In this document: positions 28,183 through 36,292 of the stretch, in pieces | Layout: every line of letters begins with the position of its first letter | Position numbering within the stretch: position 1 is the first letter of the stretch | NCBI RefSeq assembly: GCF_001625325.1 | Contig: NZ_JRQQ01000001.1 | Coordinates: forward strand, 434,001 to 498,000 | Direction of reading: 5' to 3' | Length of the DNA stretch: 64,000 nucleotides | Source: Croceicoccus estronivorus | GTDB lineage: Bacteria; Pseudomonadota; Alphaproteobacteria; Sphingomonadales; Sphingomonadaceae | Notes under the pieces: model-generated | What the model was told of the DNA's origin: nothing | The model's database searches: none | What the model saw: the letters and a program-made list of their open reading frames with translations, nothing else | Position numbers and translations under genes: made by a program

Positions 28183-28647
28183 TCAATTGGCCGGTTGATC
28201 AGGGTAGCCAGGCCAGATGGCACGCATTTGCACCAGTTCGATCCTCAGACCGTCGGGATCAGTGCAGAACATGATTTCGCCGTAACCCTGATCGCATCGG
28301 CTATCATCCAGCCTTTGCCCGCCATATTCCACTATCCGGCTGGCCGTCTGGTCGAGGTTTTCCACCCCGACGCACAGATGCACCCGCCCGCACTGGTTCG
28401 CAGGGCCGCCGGTTACGGATCCTGCCGGGGGATGATTTTTGACCGTCCAAAGTTCGATCCGCGGCCCTCCGGAACGATGTTCGAGAAACTGCGTCCGTGC
28501 GACAGCACCGGGAATACCGAGCAATGGACCGGCGGCATCGGTCGTCCCGCCATCCAGCGGGGTGAAGCCCAAGCCTTCGACATAGAATCGAATCGATTTG
28601 TCCATATCGGCGACATAGATTCCAAAATGGGGAAAGCTCAGAATCAT
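28183..28647 (-). CDS. VOC-family (glyoxalase/dioxygenase-fold) protein
   Basis: A 154-residue vicinal-oxygen-chelate protein with two beta-alpha-beta-beta-beta modules: PHFGIYVADMDKSIRFYVEG and RVHLCVGVENLDQTASRIVE. Potential metal ligands are His7, Glu in RIELWT, His in RVHLC, and Glu in RIELVQ. All four are present, so it may be an active metalloenzyme (lyase, isomerase or dioxygenase). It diverges from the SnoaL gene at 28842. Reaction unknown. Confidence 0.82.
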   Translation of the reverse strand: MILSFPHFGIYVADMDKSIRFYVEGLGFTPLDGGTTDAAGPLLGIPGAVARTQFLEHRSGGPRIELWTVKNHPPAGSVTGGPANQCGRVHLCVGVENLDQTASRIVEYGGQRLDDSRCDQGYGEIMFCTDPDGLRIELVQMRAIWPGYPDQPAN

Positions 28648-28773
28648 TGCGTTGTCTCCCGGAAGAAATGTCCCGCTTTTGATTGTCGTGTCAGCTTATG
28701 GCGCTCAATATGCGTTGCAACTGTCACTCGATGATGCGCATATATTTCCATGTCCGCGATGGGAGAGCGAGTC

Positions 28774-28787
28774 TGGCAATGCTGCCA
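28774..28787. repeat. Inverted repeat in the VOC/SnoaL divergent region
   Basis: TGGCA-ATGC-TGCCA lies 55 bases upstream of the SnoaL start at 28842 and about 125 from the VOC start. It could be an operator in this 194-base divergent region; no regulator gene adjoins it. Confidence 0.3.
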
Positions 28788-28841
28788 AACAGGCTCCGCT
28801 TCCCCATTCTTAGTGTAGAACGGAAACCTTTGGAGAGAAAA

Positions 28842-29378
28842 ATGGCCTATACCCTGCAGCAGCTATCCGACCTGGAAGACATCCGCACGCTGAAGCATCG
28901 TTATTTCCGTGGCATCGACACGGCGGATGCCGATTTGCTGTCGGGCCTGTTCACGGATGATCTCGCGGTCGATTATCGTGGCGGCAATTACCGTGTGAGC
29001 CTGACCGGCCGTGAAAACATGCTCGAATTCCTGGCCAACAGCTTCCATTCAGAGGCTGTAGCCATGCACCACGGCCACATGCCGGAAATCACTCTGACAG
29101 GTGAAGATACGGCCACGGGTATCTGGTACCTCGAAGACATCTTCATCAATCTGATGAACCAGACTCACACGATCGGCAGCGCGATCTACAAGGACGAATA
29201 CCGTCGTGAAAACGGACAGTGGAAGATCGCCCGCACCGAATATGATCGGATCTTTGAGCTGATCACGCCGATTGCCGACAGTGCGGAGCTGACCTCTCAT
29301 CATCTCGCCAAATTCGGCCGCAAGCCGGAAGAACGGACCGACATCAGCGCGATGATTTCCTGGACCGAGGCTGCCTGA
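28842..29378 (+). CDS. SnoaL-like (NTF2-fold) protein, HHGHMPEI subgroup
   Basis: A 178-residue SnoaL-like protein. It shares HHGHMPEIT and the opening TLKHRYFRGID with the gene at 6156, so the two are paralogs. GGAGAGA precedes ATG at 28842; the frame is open upstream without support. It stands alone between divergent VOC and convergent SnoaL genes. The repeated histidines could be catalytic; the reaction is unknown. Confidence 0.84.
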   Translation: MAYTLQQLSDLEDIRTLKHRYFRGIDTADADLLSGLFTDDLAVDYRGGNYRVSLTGRENMLEFLANSFHSEAVAMHHGHMPEITLTGEDTATGIWYLEDIFINLMNQTHTIGSAIYKDEYRRENGQWKIARTEYDRIFELITPIADSAELTSHHLAKFGRKPEERTDISAMISWTEAA

Positions 29379-29477
29379 ACGCGATTTGGGCCGGTGCCGA
29401 GTATTCTCGGCCCGGCCCCCTCGCCGATCCCGCCGCCATACCCAAGGCTGCGGGATCGACGCGAAGGCCGTAGGGAT

Positions 29478-29945
29478 TTAGGCAGACAGATCCGCCATTT
29501 CCGGTATGGGCGGCATTTCGGGTGTGTTGTAGGCATAACCCATTTCTTCATACCGTTCCGAAATGCGCCACCCTTTCTCAGTGCGCACCAGCTTGTCCCG
29601 ATACCACAGCCCGATGAAGAACACCTGCTCGGTGCCGTCATCCTTCTTGAAAACCATTGGATTGAACAGGATCGTGCGGCTCTTTGCCTCATCCCCGTTC
29701 AATTCCAGCTTGGTTGTCGCAACCATGTGCTGAAATCTGGGAAAGCGCTTCATGGCAGTGGCCAACCAGCTCTTGATCTCGCTGACAGTGCCCTTTTCGC
29801 CCCCGGTTTCCGTGTAGTCGATCCGGGCATCGGGTGTGAACACATCGTCCAGCCCATCCCAATTCCGCTCATCAATCGCGAAGGAATAGCGTGAGAACAG
29901 ATCCTGAATCTCAAGCCGGTCGGAAATTTCCTGCAATGACATCAT
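29478..29945 (-). CDS. SnoaL-like (NTF2-fold) protein
   Basis: A 155-residue SnoaL-like protein: EISDRLEIQDLFSRYSFAID, DDVFTPDARIDYTETGG, and the C-terminal sheet WRISERYEEMGY. ATG at 29945 or 29942. It converges with the SnoaL gene at 29378 and diverges from the SDR at 30110. It belongs to a different branch from the HHGHMPEI pair. Function unknown. Confidence 0.8.
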   Translation of the reverse strand: MMSLQEISDRLEIQDLFSRYSFAIDERNWDGLDDVFTPDARIDYTETGGEKGTVSEIKSWLATAMKRFPRFQHMVATTKLELNGDEAKSRTILFNPMVFKKDDGTEQVFFIGLWYRDKLVRTEKGWRISERYEEMGYAYNTPEMPPIPEMADLSA

Positions 29946-30036
29946 GGGGCATCCTCCTTATTTCTGCCAATCCGTTAACGCCGACGCCGAATCGAAACGC
30001 AATTTCGGCATGACTGCGTTGGACATAGTTGAAACG

Positions 30037-30061
30037 CGTAGCCGCTTGACGCAAGGCTACG
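30037..30061. repeat. Inverted repeat upstream of the SDR at 30110
   Basis: CGTAGCC (30037-30043) and GGCTACG (30055-30061) are complementary; CTTG/CAAG inside can extend the stem around a small bulge. It lies in the 164-base region between divergent genes and could be an operator. Confidence 0.35.
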
Positions 30062-30109
30062 TCGGGAATCGGTAATTCAGCCGGAAGCCATAAAGGCGGG
30101 AGAGGAAGT

Positions 30110-30856
30110 ATGCGTTTCGAAGGAAAATCGGCGGTTGTAACCGGTGCGGCATCTGGCATCGGCCTTGCCGTTGCCCGCCGCCTGGCATCCGAAGGTGCGA
30201 ATTTGGTCATCGGCGATCGCAATGCGGAAGGGCTGGAAGAAGCTGCCCGCTCGATCGGCGGTTCTACCGTTGCCATGCCACTGGACGTGACCGACGCTGG
30301 CTCCTGCACCGCGATCATCGAACGTGCGGTGGAACTCAACGGCGGCCTCGATGTCCTCTGCAATATTGCGGGCGTGCTCGATTTCGGGCGCGTGGGGGAT
30401 ATCGACGAAACCCGCTGGGCACGCGTCATCGCCGTCAATCTTACCGGCGTTTACCTGATGTCGCGCGCCGCGATACCGCACCTGATCGAAAGTCGCGGGA
30501 ATGTGGTCAACATGGCGTCGGCTGCGGGCCTGGTCGGCGTGCCATTCAATGCCGCCTATACCGCATCGAAGCATGGAGTGGTCGGCCTGACCAAGTCCCT
30601 CGCTCTCGAACTTTCGAAAGAAGGCGTGCGGGTCAATGCCGTCTGCCCGACGGGGGTGAACACCCCGATGATCGCTGCCGCACCACCGGAAAACATCGAC
30701 TGGGAACTGGTGATGCGGGCAACCCCCTGGCTAGATGGCGGGGAAAACTGCGAACCGGAAGACATTGCCGATGCCGTCGCCTTTCTCGCGTCACAGGAAG
30801 CCCGCCGGATTACCGGTATCGCATTCCCGGTCGATGGCGGCCAGACCGCAGCCTGA
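30110..30856 (+). CDS. SDR-family oxidoreductase
   Basis: Classical SDR of 248 residues: TGAASGIGLAV, NIAGV (variant of NNAG), NMASAAGLVG (Ser), YTASK, VDGGQTAA at the end. It is followed 51 bases later by an aldo-keto reductase on the same strand, so both may be co-transcribed. It interconverts an alcohol and a ketone; substrate unknown. Confidence 0.9.
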   Translation: MRFEGKSAVVTGAASGIGLAVARRLASEGANLVIGDRNAEGLEEAARSIGGSTVAMPLDVTDAGSCTAIIERAVELNGGLDVLCNIAGVLDFGRVGDIDETRWARVIAVNLTGVYLMSRAAIPHLIESRGNVVNMASAAGLVGVPFNAAYTASKHGVVGLTKSLALELSKEGVRVNAVCPTGVNTPMIAAAPPENIDWELVMRATPWLDGGENCEPEDIADAVAFLASQEARRITGIAFPVDGGQTAA

Positions 30857-30907
30857 TACCTACCTCGAATCCGCCCAAGTATTCCAAATTCACGCAAGGA
30901 GATTCAC

Positions 30908-31870
30908 ATGCTCAAGAAAGTCATTCTCGGCAGCACCGACCTCAATGTCAGCCAGCTATGCTACGGCACGAACATGTTCGGCACGGCCATCGACCAGGAT
31001 CGTGCCAACGCCATTCTCGACAAGTTTGTCGAACTGGGCGGCAACTTCATCGACACCGCGCGTATGTATGGCGACTGGATTCCGGATGCGCCCACCGGCG
31101 CGAGCGAGCGTACGATCGGCGGCTGGCTTAAGGCGCGCGGCAATCGCTCCGACGTGGTTATCGCGACCAAGGGCGGCATGTTCGATTCCCGCGCAGGCGA
31201 CTACCGCAACCGCGTAAACCCCGACGATATTGCCAAGGACCTCGGTGAGAGCCTCGATCACCTCGGCATCGACACGATCGACCTCTATTTCCTTCACATG
31301 GACAATCCGGAAGTGCCCGTGAAGGAACTGATCGACGCACTGGCCGAGCATCAGGCCGCAGGCAAGATCCGTTACTATGCTGCTTCCAACTGGGCTGCAG
31401 ACCGTATTGTGGAGGCTAACGAATACGCGAAGTCGGCCGGAAAACCGGGTTTCATCGCCTCCGAAACGTTCTGGGGCCTTGCCAAGCCGAACGAGGAAGC
31501 GTCAAACCAGCAGGGCTACGTGCATTACTACGAAGGCGAATACGAAACGCTGCACAAGACCTTGCCGATTCTTCCCTATGCCGCCACCAGCGGCGGATAT
31601 TTCGCCATGCGCGACAAGGGCGAAATCGCTGAACACATCGCTGCCCGTTACGCCAACCCGGCGAATGACAAGCGCTTTGCCATGGTGAAAGAGCTGGCCG
31701 GCAAGCACGGTGTTTCACTCAATGAAATCGTCCTGGCGTACCTCCTCAATCAGCCCAATCAGACCATTCCGATCTTCGGTGGTTCCAGTCCGCAGCGGAT
31801 CGAGGAAGGCGTAAAGGCTACGGCGATCACGTTGACCGCCGATGAACTTGCGCAGCTCCGCGCGGACTAA
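30908..31870 (+). CDS. Aldo/keto reductase
   Basis: A 320-residue NADPH-dependent (beta/alpha)8 aldo-keto reductase. The catalytic tetrad is visible: Asp and Tyr in FIDTARMYG, Lys in IATKGG, His in LYFLHMD. Cofactor-binding residues occur in the C-terminal GGSSPQRIEEGVKA. It lies downstream of an SDR; such pairs often handle carbonyl intermediates. It is followed by two hairpins. Substrate unknown. Confidence 0.92.
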   Translation: MLKKVILGSTDLNVSQLCYGTNMFGTAIDQDRANAILDKFVELGGNFIDTARMYGDWIPDAPTGASERTIGGWLKARGNRSDVVIATKGGMFDSRAGDYRNRVNPDDIAKDLGESLDHLGIDTIDLYFLHMDNPEVPVKELIDALAEHQAAGKIRYYAASNWAADRIVEANEYAKSAGKPGFIASETFWGLAKPNEEASNQQGYVHYYEGEYETLHKTLPILPYAATSGGYFAMRDKGEIAEHIAARYANPANDKRFAMVKELAGKHGVSLNEIVLAYLLNQPNQTIPIFGGSSPQRIEEGVKATAITLTADELAQLRAD

Positions 31871-31885
31871 GCAGGACAAAGAACT

Positions 31886-31960
31886 ACCCCGGCCGAATAC
31901 CGGGGTGGTTTGACCAAAAGCAGAGGGGCCCCGGTCATGCGACCGGCGGCCCCTTTGCTT
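31886..31960. terminator. Paired terminator hairpins after the aldo/keto reductase
   Basis: Hairpin 1: ACCCCGG (31886-31892) with CCGGGGT (31900-31906). Hairpin 2 (31917-31960): arms built from AAGCAGAGGGGCC and GGCCCCTTTGCTT with one mismatch, plus inner CCGGTC/GACCGG. They sit between convergent genes and could stop transcription from both sides. Confidence 0.75.
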
Positions 31961-32012
31961 GTCCACGAAGCGATCCGGAGCGACAACCCCAGACCAATTT
32001 GGCAAACTGTGG

Positions 32013-32411
32013 TCAGAGAATCTGAACGACCTCGATCAGATGGCCTTCGCAGTCTGTCACGAAGGCAACCTTTATCCCATGTTCGGGATCGGTCCTGGCA
32101 GCGTCCACCTCTGTGCCGCCTGCTGCCACCGCCCGCTCCACAAACCGATCGACATCGTCGGTCTGGAAGCCGAGAATGACTTCATCGTTGGTCGGTTTGG
32201 GAGCGTCGAGAAACTTGAGCAGGACGAAGGTCGGACCACCATCTGCCGTCGGCGCAAAGAGGATTTCGGAAATAGCTCTTCCCCCGATCCTCGCATCCAC
32301 CCGGCCCGTCTCCACGAGGCCGCAAACGCTCTTGTAGAATGCCGATGTGGTTTCAAGGTCGTCCACCAGCAGCTTGGTGAATCCGAAATGAGTACTCCTG
32401 CCCTGCCCCAT
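32013..32411 (-). CDS. VOC-family (glyoxalase-fold) protein of the mutase operon
   Basis: A 132-residue VOC protein: two modules FGFTKLLVDDLETTSAFYKS and GFQTDDVDRFVERAV, with the final motif DCEGHLIEVVQ carrying the usual terminal Glu. Methylmalonyl-CoA epimerase is also a VOC protein, and this is the last gene of a B12-mutase operon, so an epimerase or isomerase step on a CoA ester is possible but not shown. The TTG at 32426 is an alternative start. Confidence 0.78.
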   Translation of the reverse strand: MGQGRSTHFGFTKLLVDDLETTSAFYKSVCGLVETGRVDARIGGRAISEILFAPTADGGPTFVLLKFLDAPKPTNDEVILGFQTDDVDRFVERAVAAGGTEVDAARTDPEHGIKVAFVTDCEGHLIEVVQIL

Positions 32412-32445
32412 AGCCGCCACTTTCAATCGTAATATCCAGGAATGC

Positions 32446-33054
32446 TCATTCCGCTGCTGTCTTGAGCAGAAGCTCGACCGGAGTTTCCTCTCTCCTCACG
32501 CGGAGCTTGACCACATCCAACCCGCTTGGGGCGACGGTCTCGACCTCCAGAGGCAGCCACAACACGGCCTGAGCCGGAAACGCCGGGTCTTTCCACGAAG
32601 TGACAAAGTCAATCGACACGCCGGCCCGACCAGTGGCCAAGCGGCCAGCCCATGTCAGCACCTTGCTCCGCATTGATGTGTCGTCTTCGTCCCAACGCAA
32701 AAGCCACGCCTGTCGTTCGCTCGGGATTGGGTCAGCATGGGCGGAAAAGACATGTTCCTCCGCCCCTGCCGGAGCGATCTTCGACCGGTCCATGAACTTC
32801 AGTTCGTCCGCTCGCATGATTTCGCCTACCGGGCCGTCCATCAGGCCCGCCGTGCTTCCCATGTCGCCGCGTGCCCAGAACTCCGAAATGGTGTCGAAGC
32901 CGATATTCTCGTTATCGATCAGATGATTGCGGACATAACGGGCGAAAGGGAAATACTTGATCGCGAGCGGTGCGTGATTTTCTTCGTAATAGCGCTGGAA
33001 CGCGTCACGCGTGGAATCCGGCTTGTGCACCAACACGCAAATGCTCTTCATCAT
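32446..33054 (-). CDS. EthD-domain protein (long form) of the mutase operon
   Basis: A 202-residue protein with an N-terminal EthD segment ([30 protein letters not shown]) matching the short EthD protein at 6621. The C-terminal 90 residues (after about 110) carry a second region with strands VSIDFVTSW and VLWLPLEVE whose fold I cannot assign. It lies 18 bases after the MeaB-like gene on the same strand, so it is part of the mutase operon. Unusually long for an EthD protein; role unknown. Confidence 0.78.
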   Translation of the reverse strand: MMKSICVLVHKPDSTRDAFQRYYEENHAPLAIKYFPFARYVRNHLIDNENIGFDTISEFWARGDMGSTAGLMDGPVGEIMRADELKFMDRSKIAPAGAEEHVFSAHADPIPSERQAWLLRWDEDDTSMRSKVLTWAGRLATGRAGVSIDFVTSWKDPAFPAQAVLWLPLEVETVAPSGLDVVKLRVRREETPVELLLKTAAE

Positions 33055-33072
33055 GCCTGCTATCCTCTCTCC

Positions 33073-33999
33073 TCATCCCTGACCCGTCAGCTTTTCTATT
33101 GCGCTATAAGGATCGAGCTTACGCGCTTCGACTTCAGCCAGGATTGAATCGCCTGCATGGGCGATGGCTTCTCGTGCCAGTCTTTCCCGTAACAAGGCAA
33201 GCACTTGTTCACGCTCTCTCAGGCCGGACCGCTGGGCGAACCCTCCGCTTTCGTCCAGATGGGCCCGATGGGCGGCAATCGCATCGACAATCTCGACCGC
33301 CCCTTCGCCCGCATTCGCCACCGCCCGCAACAGCGGTGGCCGCCACGTTTCATCCGGCCGCGACTGTTCGCGCAGATGCAACATCAATTCGAATTGCCGC
33401 TGCGTAGCGGGATAGCCCTCACGATCGGCCTTGTTGACGACAAAGATTTCGCCTGCTTCCAGAATGCCGGCCTTCACCGCCTGCACTTCATCGCCCAGCC
33501 CGGGAACGCCGACGATAATGGTCGTATGCGCCAGATTGACGACGTCGATCTCATCCTGCCCCACGCCGACCGTCTCGACAATCACGGCATCGAAGCCCAT
33601 CGCATCCAGCACGAGACAGGCATCGTGAGTGGAACGAGACAGGCCACCAGCCGAACCGCGCGTACCGATCGAGCGAATGAACACGCCTGGATCGAGCGTG
33701 TGTCGCGCCATTCGCACTCTGTCCCCCAGGATAGCGCCCCCGGTAAACGGGCTGGACGGGTCGATCGCAACCACGCCGACACGTTGTTCACGCGCACGCA
33801 GTTCCGCAACGATAATGTCGGTCAGCGTAGACTTGCCCGCACCGGGCGGCCCGGTGATGCCGATGACATGCGCTCTGCCGGTATGGGGAAAAATGCGCTT
33901 GATGACTTCCGCCCCGCGAGGGTCCCCGTCATCCAGCCAGGTAATCGCCCGGGCTCCGGCCCCGATCTTGCCGTCGAGCAAGTCTGCAGCGATGCCCAT
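33073..33999 (-). CDS. MeaB/ArgK-family GTPase, B12-mutase chaperone
   Basis: A 308-residue G3E-family GTPase. P-loop GPPGAGKS is at residues 50-57, a switch segment VVETVGVGQDEIDVV, the base-recognition NKAD motif near 194, and a helical C-terminus for dimerisation. MeaB proteins gate adenosylcobalamin loading and rescue of B12 acyl-CoA mutases. Its start codon overlaps the B12-subunit stop by one base, which marks the neighbouring large/small subunits as its mutase partner. Confidence 0.93.
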   Translation of the reverse strand: MGIAADLLDGKIGAGARAITWLDDGDPRGAEVIKRIFPHTGRAHVIGITGPPGAGKSTLTDIIVAELRAREQRVGVVAIDPSSPFTGGAILGDRVRMARHTLDPGVFIRSIGTRGSAGGLSRSTHDACLVLDAMGFDAVIVETVGVGQDEIDVVNLAHTTIIVGVPGLGDEVQAVKAGILEAGEIFVVNKADREGYPATQRQFELMLHLREQSRPDETWRPPLLRAVANAGEGAVEIVDAIAAHRAHLDESGGFAQRSGLREREQVLALLRERLAREAIAHAGDSILAEVEARKLDPYSAIEKLTGQG

Positions 34000-34427
34000 C
34001 AGACTGTTTCAGCGGCCTGCTTTTCCGACCACCATTCTTCCAGATAGCGGACAATCTCGCGCGTATCCGCACCCATAGTGAAGATCTTGTCGACGCCCGC
34101 TTCGAGCAGCACCGGCTTGTCCTCTTCGGGGACCACTCCTCCGGCAAGTAGCAGTTTGTCCTCTGCCCCCGCTTCCCGCAACAACCGCGCCAGTTTGGGC
34201 AGGCTGCGCGTATGGCCGGCCGACAGGGTCGATATGCCCACGACATCGACATCCTCCTGAATCGCTGCGGCGACAACCATTTCAGGGGTTTGCTTCAGGC
34301 CGGTGAAAATCACCTCGAGGCCAGCCTCGCGCAGGGCATGGCCGATCACTGTGACGCCAACGGTGTGAGTATCCATTCCCAGTTTCGCGAGCAATACGCG
34401 CATGCGGCGTGCCGGTTGTGCAGCCAT
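33999..34427 (-). CDS. B12-binding small subunit of acyl-CoA mutase
   Basis: A 142-residue cobalamin-binding domain. The DxHxxG motif is Asp19-Thr-His21-Thr-Val-Gly24, followed by the SxL (ISTLSAGH) and GG (LLLAGGVVP) motifs, so base-off/His-on B12 binding is intact. A separate small subunit is as in isobutyryl- and 2-hydroxyisobutyryl-CoA mutases, whereas methylmalonyl-CoA mutase is usually fused. It lies three bases after the large-subunit gene and overlaps the GTPase gene by one base. Confidence 0.95.
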   Translation of the reverse strand: MAAQPARRMRVLLAKLGMDTHTVGVTVIGHALREAGLEVIFTGLKQTPEMVVAAAIQEDVDVVGISTLSAGHTRSLPKLARLLREAGAEDKLLLAGGVVPEEDKPVLLEAGVDKIFTMGADTREIVRYLEEWWSEKQAAETV

Positions 34428-34430
34428 AGC

Positions 34431-36152
34431 TCAAACTCCCGACATCTGGCTGTCGGGCGTGTGTACGCCAAACACATCGCGCATGGCATTGCACAGTTCA
34501 CCGTGCGTTGCGTAGACCTTCACTGCTTCCAGGCACGGCGGCACCAGATTGTCTCCGGCACGCGCAGCCTCCCGCACTTTTTCCAACGCCGCATCGACGG
34601 CAGCCTGATCGCGGCGAGTACGCAGGTCACGGACCTTTTGCACCTGTTCGTCTTCCATATTGCCGTCGAGCCGGAATATCTCGATCTCCCGCTTCTCTTC
34701 TTCCAGCCGGAGATGATTGACGCCGATCCACTTGCGGCGCCCTTCCTCGATGTCCTTGTTCTGCTCGTATTGTTCATGGCCCAGCGCACGCTGGAAATAG
34801 CCCTGTGCAATCGCCTTGGTCGCACCCCCCATCGCGAAGATCTTGTCCAGTTCCTGAAACGCGGCATCCTCTATCTGCTTGGTCAGCGTTTCGACATAGT
34901 AAGAGCCGGCGAGAGGATCGATGGTCTCCGCCACGCCGGTTTCATGGGCGACGATGTGCTGCAAGGCGGCACCCACGCGAATGGCATCCTCTGCCGGCAG
35001 CGCATGCGCCTCGTCATAGAGCGGCGTCGTCATTGCCTCGCCCGCTCCGCCCAGCGCACAGGCCGTGGCCATGATCGCGAGACGCCCGATATTGTTCAAA
35101 GGTTGCTGTAATGTCAGCGCAATGGTGGTCGGGGACGTCATCATGCGGATCTTGAGCGCCTCTGGCCTGGTCGCTCCGTACCGCTCCTTCATCAGCCGCG
35201 CCCAGCATTTGCGGAATGCGCGGAATTTGCAGATCCCTTCGAAGAAATCCATGTCCACGTTGACGACGAAATGGTTGAGGTATGGCGCGACCGTGTCGAT
35301 ATCCAGGCCACGCTCCAGCGTCGCGTCGATATAGGCACAGGCAATCGCGAGGCTGAACGCAATCTCCTGTACCGGATTGGCCTTGGCGGGTTGCAACTGC
35401 GCCGAAATGATCGACAGCGGAGCCCAGTTCGGATGGTTGCGAATGATGTACTCGATGCAATCCGTCGCAATGCGAAGGCCATGTTCCGGCGGATAGATGT
35501 AACGCCCGACGCAGGTATATTCGATCAGGATTCCGTTGACGATGTGCAGCACGAAATCCTTGGGATCGACACCTTTCTTTTCCAGCGCGGCGATAATCAT
35601 CGCCAGATTGACCGGCTGCGGCGCGTTGCACACGCTCATCAGGTACTGCAATTTGTCGAACGGCAAATCGAACGCGGCCTCCAGATCCTCGAGGCTATCC
35701 AGCGCCATGCCCGCGCGTCCGACTTCACCTTCGACCATCGGGTCGTCGCTGTCATAGCCGTTGGTGGTCGCCAGATCGTATTCGAGAATAAGGCCGGAGA
35801 GCCCCTGATCGAGCATATAGCGCGCACGCTTGGCCCAATCCGCGCCTTTCCCGAAGCCAGTCACCTGGGTCATGGTCCAGAAATCGGATCGATGGCCATT
35901 GGGGCGGGTCGAGCGGGTATAGGGATATTCCCCCGGATAGCCGCAGTCCGCGAGATAATCGAACCCGACCTGTTCGAGATCGGTCGGCGTATATAGCGGC
36001 TTGATCGGCCATTTGAGCGATTGCGTGACGAATGGATCGCGACGTTCCGGATGCTGCGAAACGAACGGAGCCCGTGTCTCGGCTTCCCAGCGTTGCGTCT
36101 CCGCTTCGATATTGTCGTTCGCTACGACGAAACTCTTGATTGGCTTGTTCAT
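34431..36152 (-). CDS. B12-dependent acyl-CoA mutase large subunit with altered active site
   Basis: TIM-barrel catalytic subunit, 573 residues, of a B12-dependent acyl-CoA carbon-skeleton mutase. Family landmarks are TQVTGFG (94-100), NGYDSDDP (131-138), YIYPP (218-222) and the C-terminal IGVNHL. Anchored on YIYPP with no gaps, the Propionibacterium MCM pocket residues Tyr89, Arg207, Tyr243 and His244 fall on Val97, Val215, Ala251 and Gln252. His244 is conserved in known MCM, Icm and Hcm enzymes, so the substrate is probably new or the enzyme atypical. Start ATG at 36152; the upstream ATG (36215) has no support. First gene of a five-gene operon with B12 subunit, GTPase, EthD and VOC genes. 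Confidence 0.9.
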   Translation of the reverse strand: MNKPIKSFVVANDNIEAETQRWEAETRAPFVSQHPERRDPFVTQSLKWPIKPLYTPTDLEQVGFDYLADCGYPGEYPYTRSTRPNGHRSDFWTMTQVTGFGKGADWAKRARYMLDQGLSGLILEYDLATTNGYDSDDPMVEGEVGRAGMALDSLEDLEAAFDLPFDKLQYLMSVCNAPQPVNLAMIIAALEKKGVDPKDFVLHIVNGILIEYTCVGRYIYPPEHGLRIATDCIEYIIRNHPNWAPLSIISAQLQPAKANPVQEIAFSLAIACAYIDATLERGLDIDTVAPYLNHFVVNVDMDFFEGICKFRAFRKCWARLMKERYGATRPEALKIRMMTSPTTIALTLQQPLNNIGRLAIMATACALGGAGEAMTTPLYDEAHALPAEDAIRVGAALQHIVAHETGVAETIDPLAGSYYVETLTKQIEDAAFQELDKIFAMGGATKAIAQGYFQRALGHEQYEQNKDIEEGRRKWIGVNHLRLEEEKREIEIFRLDGNMEDEQVQKVRDLRTRRDQAAVDAALEKVREAARAGDNLVPPCLEAVKVYATHGELCNAMRDVFGVHTPDSQMSGV

Positions 36153-36204
36153 CCCGTGCCTCTCCTGCACCGACCACCTGCTTTTCCGGCATGCTATCGG
36201 CCCC

Positions 36205-36215
36205 GTGCAAAGCAC
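36205..36215. repeat. GTGC-AAA-GCAC palindrome upstream of the mutase operon
   Basis: Perfect 4-3-4 inverted repeat 53 bases before the mutase start codon. It uses the same GTGC/GCAC half-sites as the LysR-linked motif at 40173 but with shorter spacing, so a common regulator is uncertain. Confidence 0.3.
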
Positions 36216-36249
36216 CCAAAGGGAATCGGCAGGCGTAGAGCGCTTTGCA

Positions 36250-36289
36250 GCAATTTATCGCAATTTATAGCACTATATCGTATATATAG
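36250..36289. promoter_or_regulatory. Four helically phased decamer repeats before the AraC gene
   Basis: Four consecutive 10-base units begin at 36250, 36260, 36270 and 36280: GCAATTTATC, GCAATTTATA, GCACTATATC, GTATATATAG. Spacing of one helical turn puts all units on one DNA face. The array ends four bases before the AraC start and faces the mutase operon, fitting AraC-type half-sites or a bent promoter. It is strikingly AT-rich against its surroundings. Confidence 0.6.
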
Positions 36290-36292
36290 GCG

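Noticed and set aside
36153-36292. Possible cobalamin riboswitch before the mutase operon
   Set aside because: The leader is short (140 bases to the divergent gene) and no B12-box-like segment or long folded structure could be seen. The phased repeats are better explained as protein sites.
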